Of a stretch of 64,000 nt of DNA, positions 33,831 through 42,263 are shown one piece after another. Position 1 is the stretch's first letter. Each line of letters opens with the position of its first letter. The notes under the pieces are model-generated. The model was not told the origin of the DNA, ran no database searches, and saw only the letters and a list, made by a program, of their open reading frames with translations. Source of the DNA: Bacteroidota bacterium (GTDB lineage: Bacteria; Bacteroidota; Bacteroidia; Cytophagales; Spirosomataceae); the NCBI GenBank assembly GCA_020161355.1, contig JAIUOF010000008.1, positions 62,001-126,000 of the forward strand, written 5' to 3'. Both the position numbers and the translations under genes were made by a program.

Positions 33831-35276
33831 ATGAGGAAAATTAATCTTTGGATTATTCTTTTTTTGATAACTGGTATTTTTTCTTGCAAAAACACAAAAA
33901 TTTCAGCTCCGGCACCAGTTTATCCGGTCCCAACCCAACAACAGTTAGATTGGCATAAGCTGGAAACTTACGCTTTCATTCATTTCACCACAAATACATT
34001 TACCGGAAAAGAGTGGGGCTATGGAGATGAAAGTCCGGCAATATTTAATCCTTCTGAATTAAACGCAGAACAATGGGTGAAAACCATAAAAGATGCCGGA
34101 TTGAAAGCGGTAATACTTACCTGCAAGCATCATGATGGCTTTGTGTTGTGGCCCAGCAAATATACCCCGCATTCTGTAGCCGCCAGTCCTTACAAAAATG
34201 GTAAGGGTGATATCGTAAAAGAAGTTTCGGAAGCTTGTAAAAAATATGGATTGAAGTTTGGAATTTACCTCTCACCATGGGATCGAAACAGAGGCGACTA
34301 TGGCACACCTTCCTACGTAGATTACTACAGAATGCAGTTACGGGAGTTGTTTGAAAACTACGGACCCGTATTTGAGATGTGGTTTGATGGAGCCAATGGA
34401 GGGGATGGCTTTTATGGTGGTAAAAATGAAAAAAGAAAAATTGATGGGAAAACTTTTTATGATTGGCCAAAAACCATCGAATTAGTGAGAGGATTGGAAC
34501 CCAATATTCTCTTTTTCAGTGACGCCGGTCCCGATATTCGCTGGGTTGGAAACGAAAGGGGAATAGCTGGTAGCACTAATTGGAACAATATAAGCCGAGA
34601 TACGCTTTACGCTGGAAAATCTGGCATTGAAAATCTACTGAACACTGGCAATGAGTCAGGGGTAAATTGGGTACCTGCTGAAGTAGATGTAAGTATCCGT
34701 CCCGGGTGGTTCTACCATAAAGAAGAAGATGATAAAGTAAAAACTCCCGAGCAGCTTTTTGATATTTATCTGACTTCAGTGGGGCGGGGTTCAAATCTGT
34801 TGCTTAATATTCCTCCTGATCGAAGGGGACTTATCCACGAAAACGACGTCAAGGCTCTTTTAGGATGGAGAAAACTACTTAATGAAAGGTTTTCGAAAAA
34901 TTTGGCTCAAAATGCACTAGCAATTACAAATTCAAACTTCAGTAAAAAGTTGACTTCTGGAAACCTGACAGATGGAAATCATGAAAGCTATTGGGCTGCA
35001 AAAAAAGGAAGTCAAAGTGCTGATATCACGATAAAATTATCCGGAAAGTATTTGGTTTCGTATGTTGAGATCCAGGAGAATATAGCCTTGGGTCAAAGAG
35101 TAAAAGCATTTGAGGTAACGTTTTTTGAAAATAATCAATGGGTAAAAAAAGCGGAAGGGACAACCATAGGTTATAAACGAATTTTGAAAATTACGCCTAC
35201 AGAAACTGATAAAATCAGAATTACGATAAAAGATTCAAAGGCTGAGCCGGTTTTGAGTGAGGTCAAAGTTTGGTGA
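33831..35276 (+). CDS. Alpha-L-fucosidase (GH29), lipoprotein
   Basis: 481 residues. Signal peptide with lipobox 'GIFSC' (lipidated Cys19), so the enzyme is anchored in the periplasm or on the surface. The GH29 barrel shows 'AVILTCKHHDGFVLWPSKYT', 'FGIYLSPWDRN' and 'FEMWFDGANGG', the last with the catalytic Asp nucleophile. The C-terminal 130 residues form a jelly-roll domain similar to F5/8 type C carbohydrate-binding modules ('SYVEIQENIALGQRV'). It removes terminal fucose from glycans. A CE1-like esterase and a small lipoprotein gene follow in the same direction. Confidence 0.92.
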   Translation: MRKINLWIILFLITGIFSCKNTKISAPAPVYPVPTQQQLDWHKLETYAFIHFTTNTFTGKEWGYGDESPAIFNPSELNAEQWVKTIKDAGLKAVILTCKHHDGFVLWPSKYTPHSVAASPYKNGKGDIVKEVSEACKKYGLKFGIYLSPWDRNRGDYGTPSYVDYYRMQLRELFENYGPVFEMWFDGANGGDGFYGGKNEKRKIDGKTFYDWPKTIELVRGLEPNILFFSDAGPDIRWVGNERGIAGSTNWNNISRDTLYAGKSGIENLLNTGNESGVNWVPAEVDVSIRPGWFYHKEEDDKVKTPEQLFDIYLTSVGRGSNLLLNIPPDRRGLIHENDVKALLGWRKLLNERFSKNLAQNALAITNSNFSKKLTSGNLTDGNHESYWAAKKGSQSADITIKLSGKYLVSYVEIQENIALGQRVKAFEVTFFENNQWVKKAEGTTIGYKRILKITPTETDKIRITIKDSKAEPVLSEVKVW

Positions 35277-35365
35277 TTTTTTTATTATCAAAGCTATTTT
35301 AAACTTTTGTAATAATTTTTAGTCCAATTCTTGTTGAAATTTATTTTTTCAGGACAAAGAAAATT

Positions 35366-36271
35366 ATGAAATCGTTTATTTACCTGGCCATAATTTTGAT
35401 TGCCAATACTTGTTTTAATCGTAAAGATGAACCAATTGAGAAAAAATTTAGGTTTGAAAAGCAAATTACGGTTGGCAATCTTACACGCACCTATACTGTT
35501 GTTTTACCTGAAAATTTTTATGAGGAAAAGGATTTTCCGGTTGTGTTTGGACTTCATGGGGGTGGAGGGAGCGGCTCCCAATTTGAAAACCATTACAATT
35601 TTTCACCACTGGCTTTGAAAAGAGGGTATGTTGTGGTTTACCCTGACGGCATACAATCCGATGGTATTCTCAGAGTCAGGACCTGGAATGGAGGAACTTG
35701 CTGTGACTACGCCATGGAAAAGCAAATTGATGATGTGGGTTTTTTTAGTGCTCTTATCGATCAGGTGATCAAAGATTACAAAGTAAACCCCCGAGAAGTC
35801 TATTTCACAGGGATGTCAAACGGAGCCATTATGAGTTACAGACTCGCCTGTGAATTGTCAGGCAAAATCACCGCAATTGCAGCTGTAAGCGGGCCTCTGA
35901 GTGTAATTGGAGATTGTAAAGCCACCAGACCCATTCCGGTAATGCATTTACATTCTGTGAAGGATGAAAAAGTGCCACATTTGGGAGGTACCGGCATCAA
36001 TGGAATCACTTTTGCTCCTGTTTTGAGTGGTCTTGATACATTTGCCAAACTGAATGATTGTAATAAAACCGCAAATATTATGGTTGATGATCAAAAATAT
36101 AAGCTTACGGTCTGGAACGATTGTCGCAATTCAAGCAATATTGTGTACTATCTCACCCAGGATGGCGGGCATTCCTGGCCTGGAGCTGAGTGGGTAAGAC
36201 AAGCCGCCGATGAGCCATCTCATGTAATTGACGCAAATACCCTGATCCTTGATTTTTTTGAGAAATTTTGA
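35366..36271 (+). CDS. Exported PHB-depolymerase/feruloyl-esterase-like hydrolase
   Basis: 301 residues, alpha/beta hydrolase of the CE1 / LpqC type. The oxyanion-hole region is 'FGLHGGGGSGSQF', the nucleophile elbow 'GMSNGAIMSY' (GxSxG), and the catalytic His lies in 'QDGGHSWPGAEW'. The N-terminus is hydrophobic and carries a Cys after 'LIANT', a weak lipobox, so it is exported and perhaps lipidated. Such enzymes cleave ester decorations on plant polysaccharides or short polyesters. Next to a fucosidase, a glycan-related role is plausible. Confidence 0.85.
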   Translation: MKSFIYLAIILIANTCFNRKDEPIEKKFRFEKQITVGNLTRTYTVVLPENFYEEKDFPVVFGLHGGGGSGSQFENHYNFSPLALKRGYVVVYPDGIQSDGILRVRTWNGGTCCDYAMEKQIDDVGFFSALIDQVIKDYKVNPREVYFTGMSNGAIMSYRLACELSGKITAIAAVSGPLSVIGDCKATRPIPVMHLHSVKDEKVPHLGGTGINGITFAPVLSGLDTFAKLNDCNKTANIMVDDQKYKLTVWNDCRNSSNIVYYLTQDGGHSWPGAEWVRQAADEPSHVIDANTLILDFFEKF

Positions 36272-36324
36272 ATTTTCATATTTTTTCTAAACTCAAATAC
36301 GTTTTATTGAAAAATTAAATGTAC

Positions 36325-36798
36325 ATGCTTAGAAAGGGTTTATTTTTGGTATTATTTCTGGCATTTATGGCCTGCGAAAAAGCGTCCACTTCGCCAGAAA
36401 AAACCCTCTTGGGAGAATGGGCTTATGTAGGGACATTTGACAGCAGGCAATCATACGATTGTTTTTTATGTGAAGGATTTGAACCTTCTGCCACCCTCTA
36501 TTCAATCAATTTTCTTGCAGAAACTAATTATTCGGGAAGAGTCAATCTGCTTTTAGTTAAAGGAGAATACATGCTTTCTGACATCAAAATCACAGATAAG
36601 GGTTTTACCGCAGGTTTTGAAAATATCAATATGGAAATTTTGAATAAACCCTACGAAACAGAAGCCGACAGTAAAGTCAAAACATTGTTAGAAAACGCCA
36701 ATAAGGTCGAAATAAAAACTAAATCCACTGATCAAAGCCGGGATATTCTAATTCTGAGTTCTGACGATTTTGAATTTTTGGTTTTTGCCAGAAAATAG
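36325..36798 (+). CDS. META-like small lipoprotein
   Basis: About 157 residues from Met at 36325 (an ATG two codons upstream is also possible). The signal peptide ends 'FLAFMAC', with the lipidated Cys near residue 17. The mature part ('LLGEWAYVG', 'SINFLAETNYSGRVNLLLVKGEYML') resembles META/HslJ-like beta domains, but loosely. A CxxC ('CFLC') near the N-terminus is unusual. Function unknown. It follows the esterase gene by about 50 bp. Confidence 0.55.
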   Translation: MLRKGLFLVLFLAFMACEKASTSPEKTLLGEWAYVGTFDSRQSYDCFLCEGFEPSATLYSINFLAETNYSGRVNLLLVKGEYMLSDIKITDKGFTAGFENINMEILNKPYETEADSKVKTLLENANKVEIKTKSTDQSRDILILSSDDFEFLVFARK

Positions 36799-36802
36799 AT
36801 TT

Positions 36803-37246
36803 TTAATCAGCCCACATTCCTTTCTTTAGCTTTTTCGCCTCGATTTCGAGTTTGGAGTAATAACTTGACTTGGAATACTTTTTATAGTGGATTGCAAGCC
36901 CATTTTTTACTAATTCCTGATTCAGGATTTTCCCGTCGGGCAAAACCACCTCACCAACTAGCCTTCCATATCGGTCATATTCATAGTTGTGAATCACCTT
37001 TACACTTTTCTTAAAACATGCTTTTGAGGTAAAATCCTTTGCCTTTTGATAATACGGAAACCCTCTTTCGGGACAATCAACATGTGCCAACCTGATTCTA
37101 AGATTTTTCCCAAGTCTGGTTTTGGTTTTCGGATTGGTACCCACCATTCTCAACTCAATCGTATCACCATCCATTATGCCAAGAACTGTTGACTCCAGGC
37201 TGGTTTGTAAAAAGACTAAAATGTTGACAATGAGTAGGAATAGCAT
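36803..37246 (-). CDS. Staphylococcal-nuclease-like thermonuclease
   Basis: 147 residues with the SNase OB fold: 'VLGIMDGDTIEL' (metal-binding Asp), 'IRLAHVDCPE' (catalytic Arg and Asp/Glu) and 'YEYDRYGRLVGEVVLPDG' (second catalytic Arg). The hydrophobic first 18 residues may be a signal peptide, so the enzyme is likely secreted or periplasmic. It cuts DNA and RNA with calcium. Convergent with the META-like gene, with four bases between. Confidence 0.9.
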   Translation of the reverse strand: MLFLLIVNILVFLQTSLESTVLGIMDGDTIELRMVGTNPKTKTRLGKNLRIRLAHVDCPERGFPYYQKAKDFTSKACFKKSVKVIHNYEYDRYGRLVGEVVLPDGKILNQELVKNGLAIHYKKYSKSSYYSKLEIEAKKLKKGMWAD

Positions 37247-37328
37247 ATTTTGTTTTGTTTAAATGCAAATTTAAAGAATTCAATGTAATGTTAAGGCAAA
37301 ATTATTTTTTCAAAAATCATTCAAATAT

Positions 37329-37360
37329 TTTGTAAAAATGAACACCGTTCATTTTATTTG
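37329..37360 (+). promoter_or_regulatory. TetR promoter with embedded operator
   Basis: TTTG (37329-37332), 20 nt, TTTATTTG (37353-37360, 7/8 match). Between them lies the inverted repeat AAATGAAC-ACC-GTTCATTT (37336-37354), a typical TetR-type operator, which would block polymerase when bound. Confidence 0.75.
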
Positions 37361-37392
37361 CAGTGTTTATAAAATGGTACCGTTAAATAGAA

Positions 37393-38007
37393 ATGAGCGT
37401 AGCAGACAGAAAGGAAAGGGAAAAAGAAGAAATGAAGGCCAGAATACTGGAAGCAGCCAGAAAGTTGTTTCTTGAAAATGGCTTTGAAAAAACCAGTATC
37501 AGGAATATAGCTGAGGAAATCGAATATAGCCCCGGTACAATTTATCTTTATTTTAAGGATAAAAATGACCTTTTATTTGCTCTTCATCAACAAGCCTTCG
37601 GTGTTTTGATGGTTTCTTTTATGAATGTGGCTACCATTAGCGATCCATTTGAAAGACTGATAGCGTTAGGGCATGAGTATTTACGATTTGCTTTTGACAA
37701 TCCCGAATTATATGAATTGATGTTTTTGCTAACAGCTCCCATCGAAGCACTTGATTGCTGTAATGAAGTATGGGAAGATGGTCGCAGGTCTTACGATTTG
37801 CTCAAAATGGTGGTGTCTGAATGTCAGCAGGCTGGATATTTTAAAAATATTGACCTTGAAGATCTTTCATTGATCATCTGGAGTGCGGTCCATGGTCTGG
37901 TTTCGATTCATTTAAGAAGACGAAGCATGATTTTTTCGGAAGAAGAAAGACTTCCAAGACTATACAGGGCGTTTGATTTATTAACTCCAATGTTAAAAAA
38001 CTTATGA
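37393..38007 (+). CDS. TetR/AcrR-family repressor
   Basis: 204 residues. The N-terminal HTH is 'GFEKTSIRNIAEEIEYSPGTIYLYFKDKNDLL'. The C-terminal helical domain is the ligand-binding part. It heads an eight-gene run that ends in an RND efflux pump, and a clean palindrome sits in its promoter, so it is very probably autorepressed and relieved by a pump substrate. Its last four bases overlap the DUF3995 start (ATGA). Confidence 0.93.
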   Translation: MSVADRKEREKEEMKARILEAARKLFLENGFEKTSIRNIAEEIEYSPGTIYLYFKDKNDLLFALHQQAFGVLMVSFMNVATISDPFERLIALGHEYLRFAFDNPELYELMFLLTAPIEALDCCNEVWEDGRRSYDLLKMVVSECQQAGYFKNIDLEDLSLIIWSAVHGLVSIHLRRRSMIFSEEERLPRLYRAFDLLTPMLKNL

Positions 38008-38435
38008 AATCTTATCAAATTATCCTTTCTATCAACTCAGTAATAATCTTTTTAGTGTCAATGATTCACTTTTACTGGGGACTGGGAGGTCAATGGGGTG
38101 TGAAAGCAGTCATCCCTACCAAACGCAATGCCACCAAGGCTTTTGACCCGCCGCAGTTACTCACATTTTTAGTGGCTTTTGCTTTTTTGCTTATGTCGCT
38201 GGTTCTTTTTGTTTTTCAAAGCAATTTGACAGATGGTATTTTACAAAAAATCCTGAAATACCTATCCTATGCCATTGGAGTGGTGTTTTTTGCCAGGAGT
38301 ATAGGGGATTTTAAATTTTTCGGTTTTTTCCGGAAATATAAAAATACCCTGTTTTCTTATTGGGATTCAAGGTTATATACACCACTTACCTTTTTAGTAG
38401 GGATGAGTATCATTTTGGGAATCTGGATTAGATAA
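38004..38435 (+). CDS. DUF3995 membrane protein
   Basis: 143 residues with four membrane helices. 'SMIHFYWGLGGQWG' in the first and 'AFDPPQLLTFLVAFAFLL' in the second are features of DUF3995. No function is known. Translationally coupled to the TetR gene through a four-base overlap, which ties it to the efflux operon. Confidence 0.82.
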   Translation: MKSYQIILSINSVIIFLVSMIHFYWGLGGQWGVKAVIPTKRNATKAFDPPQLLTFLVAFAFLLMSLVLFVFQSNLTDGILQKILKYLSYAIGVVFFARSIGDFKFFGFFRKYKNTLFSYWDSRLYTPLTFLVGMSIILGIWIR

Positions 38436-38462
38436 AAAGTCTCTTTTTACAAAATATAAAAT

Positions 38463-39041
38463 ATGAAAAATATTCTGATTATCAACGGTCACCCAAATCC
38501 TGCTAGTTACTGTATGGCCTTGGGCGAAAGCTATAAAAATGGGGCATTGGTAGCCGGAGCCAGTGTGGAGCAAGTTACACTCTCAAAGATGCAATTTGAT
38601 CCTATTTTGAGATACGGTTATTCAAAAAGAATGGATCTTGAACCCGACCTGATGGATGCATGGGAAAAAATAAAAAAGGCGGATCACCTGGTCATAATTT
38701 TTCCGATGTGGTGGGGTAACATGCCGGCATTGCTCAAAGGTTTTTTTGACCGTTTGTTTTTACCGGGAATGGCTTTCAGTTACCGTGAAAATTCGGTTTG
38801 GTGGGATAAACTGCTCAAAGGGCGTTCAGGAAGGCTCATTATTACGATGGATCAGCCTCCATTTTACCATTATCTGGTCAACTGGGCTCCGGTCATTAGG
38901 TCATTAAAAAAGATGGTTTTGGAATTTTGTGGTGTTTCACCGGTGAGTACGACTTCAATAGGCCCAATTAGAAATTCTACGGAGGCGTATCGTAAAAAAT
39001 ATCTGGAAAAAGTTTTTGAATTAGGTAAACAAATGAAATAA
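38463..39041 (+). CDS. Flavodoxin-fold NAD(P)H:quinone reductase
   Basis: 192 residues of the NQO/MdaB-like flavodoxin group. 'ILIINGHPNPASYCMALGESY' is the FMN-binding loop, and 'HLVIIFPMWWGNMPALLKGFFDRLFLPGMAFSY' is the signature for this family. It carries out two-electron reduction of quinones or other electrophiles and so protects from redox cycling. Its place in a TetR-RND operon suggests that the inducer is a quinone-like or electrophilic compound. The stop overlaps the next start by one base (TAATG). Confidence 0.9.
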   Translation: MKNILIINGHPNPASYCMALGESYKNGALVAGASVEQVTLSKMQFDPILRYGYSKRMDLEPDLMDAWEKIKKADHLVIIFPMWWGNMPALLKGFFDRLFLPGMAFSYRENSVWWDKLLKGRSGRLIITMDQPPFYHYLVNWAPVIRSLKKMVLEFCGVSPVSTTSIGPIRNSTEAYRKKYLEKVFELGKQMK

Positions 39042-39388
39042 TGAAGACATTAATAAAACTGGAAGAACTCGCCGAATTTATCCTGGGATTATTCTTTTTT
39101 AGCGTTTTGAGCTACAAATGGTGGTGGTTTCCTGTGCTTTTGTTTGTGCCAGACCTTTCAATGATTGGATATTTGGTAAATCCAAAATTAGGTGCTGTAG
39201 TATATAATTTTTTCCATCACAAGGCTTTGGCAATTTTGAGCATCATTTTTGGTTATGTATTGATAAACAATCCACTCAGTCTTGCCGGTGCGATTCTGCT
39301 CTCTCATTCTGCCATGGATAGGTTTTTCGGATTTGGATTAAAATATTCCGATAGTTTTAAAAATACACATTTGGGAAAATTAAAATAA
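39041..39388 (+). CDS. DUF4260 membrane protein
   Basis: 115 residues with three to four short hydrophobic segments. Stretches such as 'FVPDLSMIGYLVNPKLGAVVYNFFHH' and 'SHSAMDRFFGFGLKY' match DUF4260. Function unknown. Start overlaps the stop of the quinone reductase gene by one base, so translation is coupled. Confidence 0.85.
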   Translation: MKTLIKLEELAEFILGLFFFSVLSYKWWWFPVLLFVPDLSMIGYLVNPKLGAVVYNFFHHKALAILSIIFGYVLINNPLSLAGAILLSHSAMDRFFGFGLKYSDSFKNTHLGKLK

Positions 39389-39397
39389 AAACATTTT

Positions 39398-39808
39398 ATG
39401 CTTAAAGATTTTATTGGAAAAGAAGCCAAAGACAGCAGCCCATCACCCTTTGGAAGGTGGCTAAACGGCAAACTCATTTCGGCTGAGCAAGGTAGGCTGG
39501 TAGCTGAATTTGTAATAAGAGAAGAGATGACCAATCCTGCCGGAATAATGCACGGAGGAGCCATAGCGGCCATCATCGACGAAATTATCGGAATGACTAC
39601 TTTTTCATTGGGTAAAAAAGGATTTTATGTGGCTGTAAACCTCAATGTGGACTTTTTAAGACCAGGGAAAAAGGGAGAAACTATAAAAGCCGAAACTGAA
39701 ATTGTCAGAGATGGAAAATCAATGGCTCATGCCGAATGCCGTATTTATAATCAGGAAGGTAAACTTATGGCAAAAGCGGCGTCAAACCTGGCCATTGTAA
39801 ATTTCTGA
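39398..39808 (+). CDS. PaaI-type hotdog thioesterase
   Basis: 136 residues with the hotdog fold. The motif 'GIMHGGAIAAIIDEIIGM' contains the catalytic HGG and acidic residue of PaaI/ACOT13-like thioesterases. It hydrolyses acyl- or aryl-CoA thioesters. Nine bases after DUF4260 and six before the TolC gene, so it belongs to the same transcript. Substrate unknown; an aromatic-CoA would fit the context with a quinone reductase and efflux pump. Confidence 0.88.
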   Translation: MLKDFIGKEAKDSSPSPFGRWLNGKLISAEQGRLVAEFVIREEMTNPAGIMHGGAIAAIIDEIIGMTTFSLGKKGFYVAVNLNVDFLRPGKKGETIKAETEIVRDGKSMAHAECRIYNQEGKLMAKAASNLAIVNF

Positions 39809-39814
39809 TAATTT

Positions 39815-41161
39815 ATGAAAAAGCTCATCTTTGTAATTTTTCTAATTTTTATTATTGGAAATGCCACGGCTCAATCCGTTGTTTTGGATGCATATATAAA
39901 AGCCGGGCTCGAAAGCAATTCTTCCCTTAAACAGCAGGATCTGGAATTACAAAAGGCACTTAAAGCGATTGATTTGGCTAAAAGTAACCTTTATCCCAAA
40001 ATTGCTTTTAATCCAAACTATACCCTTGCCGCCGGTGGCCGGAGGCTGGAATTTCCCATTGGTGATTTATTAAATCCGGTATATTCCACGCTGAATGCTC
40101 TCACAAAAACCAATAATTTTCCACAAGTGGAAAACGTAAGCGAGCTGCTCGCACCACACAATTTTCATGACACCCGTATTTCATTCCAAATGCCTGTTTA
40201 TAATGCTGATATACGCAATAACATTGCTTTGCAAAAACAGATTTTGACTACCGAGCAATCAAAAAAGAAATTCCTGATGTTTGAGTTAAAATCAAACATT
40301 GAAGCAGCGTATTATCAGTTTTTGCAAGCCAATGAGGCCCTGGGCATCTTTGAAAAATCTATTCTTTTAAGGAAAGAATTCGTGGATTTAAACGAAAAAT
40401 TGGTTAAAAATCAGGTTGCACTGAAAGATGCGGTGCTTTCAGCTCAATACGAACTTTCCAAATTGGAACAACAATATCTTGAAGCTCAGAAAAACAGAGA
40501 ATTGGCAAGATCTTATTTTAATTTTTTGCTAAATAAAGAATTGAATACCGAAATATTAATTGATTCTACGATTATTAACGCACTTCCGGTCGTCGGCACA
40601 ATCGATTTTTATCAAAATTGGGCTCAAAGTAATAGGCCCGAGTTTGAACAGATAAATTCGGGCAAACTAGTGAATCTGGCAGTTTTGCACCTTCAGCAAA
40701 AAAATGAAAAGCTTCCTCAGGTGTTTTTAGGTGGAAATACAGGTTTTCAGGGGTATGGATATAAATTTAACAATCAGGCCTACCTCATTGCCCAAATTGG
40801 CCTCAATTGGGATCTTTTTCATGGTTATGAAAAGAAACATAAAATTGCCCAGACCAAAATCGAAGGAAATATTTTGGATGAAAAACAAAAACAGGTCAGG
40901 CAAATGATTGAATTGCAGGTAAAGCAAAAATACCTGGAAACACAAACCGCCCAGAGTAATCTCATACCTGTACAGGAGGCGATTCAGAAAACTGAAAAAA
41001 TACTCGAACTCACCGAAAGTAGATATAAAAACGGGAATGCTTTGGTAATAGAAGTAAACACGGCTCAAAACGAAGTTTTGATTGCCAGACTAACCGCTTC
41101 TATCGCACGATACACCCTTTGGACCAAATATGCAGATCTGAAAAAAGCCAGCGGTATTTAA
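39815..41161 (+). CDS. TolC-family outer-membrane efflux protein
   Basis: 448 residues with a signal peptide ending 'GNATAQS'. It has the duplicated helix-strand pattern of TolC ('ALKAIDLAKSNLYPKIAFNPNYTLAAGG', 'LNWDLFHGYEKKHKIAQTKI', 'LTESRYKNGNALVIEVNTAQNEVLIARLT'). It makes the trimeric outer-membrane duct for the RND pump coded just downstream. Confidence 0.92.
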   Translation: MKKLIFVIFLIFIIGNATAQSVVLDAYIKAGLESNSSLKQQDLELQKALKAIDLAKSNLYPKIAFNPNYTLAAGGRRLEFPIGDLLNPVYSTLNALTKTNNFPQVENVSELLAPHNFHDTRISFQMPVYNADIRNNIALQKQILTTEQSKKKFLMFELKSNIEAAYYQFLQANEALGIFEKSILLRKEFVDLNEKLVKNQVALKDAVLSAQYELSKLEQQYLEAQKNRELARSYFNFLLNKELNTEILIDSTIINALPVVGTIDFYQNWAQSNRPEFEQINSGKLVNLAVLHLQQKNEKLPQVFLGGNTGFQGYGYKFNNQAYLIAQIGLNWDLFHGYEKKHKIAQTKIEGNILDEKQKQVRQMIELQVKQKYLETQTAQSNLIPVQEAIQKTEKILELTESRYKNGNALVIEVNTAQNEVLIARLTASIARYTLWTKYADLKKASGI

Positions 41162-41184
41162 ATATTTACGAAAAATTTATTTTC

Positions 41185-42222
41185 ATGAAAAAACTAAAAG
41201 TATTTATTCTGATTCCTGTCATTTTTTTAGCATGTAAATCAGAAAAGAAAGCTGAAAGCCCTGCCATAGAGCAATTGAATACCGTGAGAGTTGCTACACT
41301 TGAAACCAGAAGTATCTCTGACGATATCGTCGCTTCCGGTATTCTGAGCTCGAAGTCTGAACTTAAGCTGGCTTTCAAAACAGGCGGGATGATTAAACGA
41401 ATGTATGTTAATGAAGGACAGCAGGTGGCGGCTGGTCAGCTATTGGCAGAGCTTGAAATGGTCGAGATTGATGCTCAGGTCAATCAGGCCAAAATAGGTT
41501 TGCAGAAAGCTCAGCGAGACTATGACAGAGTTAAAAGTTTACTTGATGATCAGGCGGCAACCCAGACCCAGTTTCAGGATGTCACAAGTGCTCTCGAAGC
41601 TGCCCAACAACAGGTGACTGCCGCACAATTTAATCAGAAACTATCCAAAATATTCGCCCCGGCTTCAGGAAGGATCCTGAGGAAAATTTCGGATCAGGGA
41701 GAATTAATCACACCATTTGCTCCGGCCTTGATTTTGGGTACCGGATCCTCGGCCTATATTGTAGAACTAGGGCTTACCGACAAGGACATAGTGAAAATTA
41801 AAAACGGGAATAATGCCACTGTCGAATTGGATGCCTATCCAGGCGAAAAATTCAATGCCACAGTAAGCCAGATAGCTCAAACAGTAAATCCCGCTTCCGG
41901 TACATTTGAAGTTCAGCTAACGCTTTCACCCACTAACAAAAAGCTTATTTCGGGTTTTGTGGCAAAAGGAATAATTCATTCAGGAAGTGGTAGCAGTGGT
42001 TTGGTTTTACCTGTTTCGGCTGTCGTTGAATCTGATGGCCCCAAAGCAGTCGTATATCTCTATGACGCAAAAACTCATACTGTCAGCCGTAAAGAGGTGA
42101 TTATAGGGAAAATTGGTAATGATTTTCTTGAATTAAAATCAGGAATTTCGCAAAATGACCAGGTGGTGGTCCAGGGTGGAGGGTTTCTGAGTGATGGCGA
42201 AAAAGTAAAATTGGTGAAATAA
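41185..42222 (+). CDS. RND efflux periplasmic adaptor (membrane fusion lipoprotein)
   Basis: About 345 residues from the ATG at 41185. An earlier in-frame ATG would lie inside the TolC gene and spoil the signal peptide. Lipobox 'PVIFLAC', then the usual order: beta-barrel start, biotinyl-lipoyl part ('GMIKRMYVNEGQQVAAGQLLAELE'), helical hairpin ('AKIGLQKAQRDYDRVKSLLDDQAATQ'), second lipoyl half ('FAPASGRILRKISDQGE') and membrane-proximal domain. It bridges pump and TolC. Confidence 0.92.
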   Translation: MKKLKVFILIPVIFLACKSEKKAESPAIEQLNTVRVATLETRSISDDIVASGILSSKSELKLAFKTGGMIKRMYVNEGQQVAAGQLLAELEMVEIDAQVNQAKIGLQKAQRDYDRVKSLLDDQAATQTQFQDVTSALEAAQQQVTAAQFNQKLSKIFAPASGRILRKISDQGELITPFAPALILGTGSSAYIVELGLTDKDIVKIKNGNNATVELDAYPGEKFNATVSQIAQTVNPASGTFEVQLTLSPTNKKLISGFVAKGIIHSGSGSSGLVLPVSAVVESDGPKAVVYLYDAKTHTVSRKEVIIGKIGNDFLELKSGISQNDQVVVQGGGFLSDGEKVKLVK

Positions 42223-42263
42223 TTGGGTCTGAAATTCAAAGCAATAACAAAACCTGTTGAAAA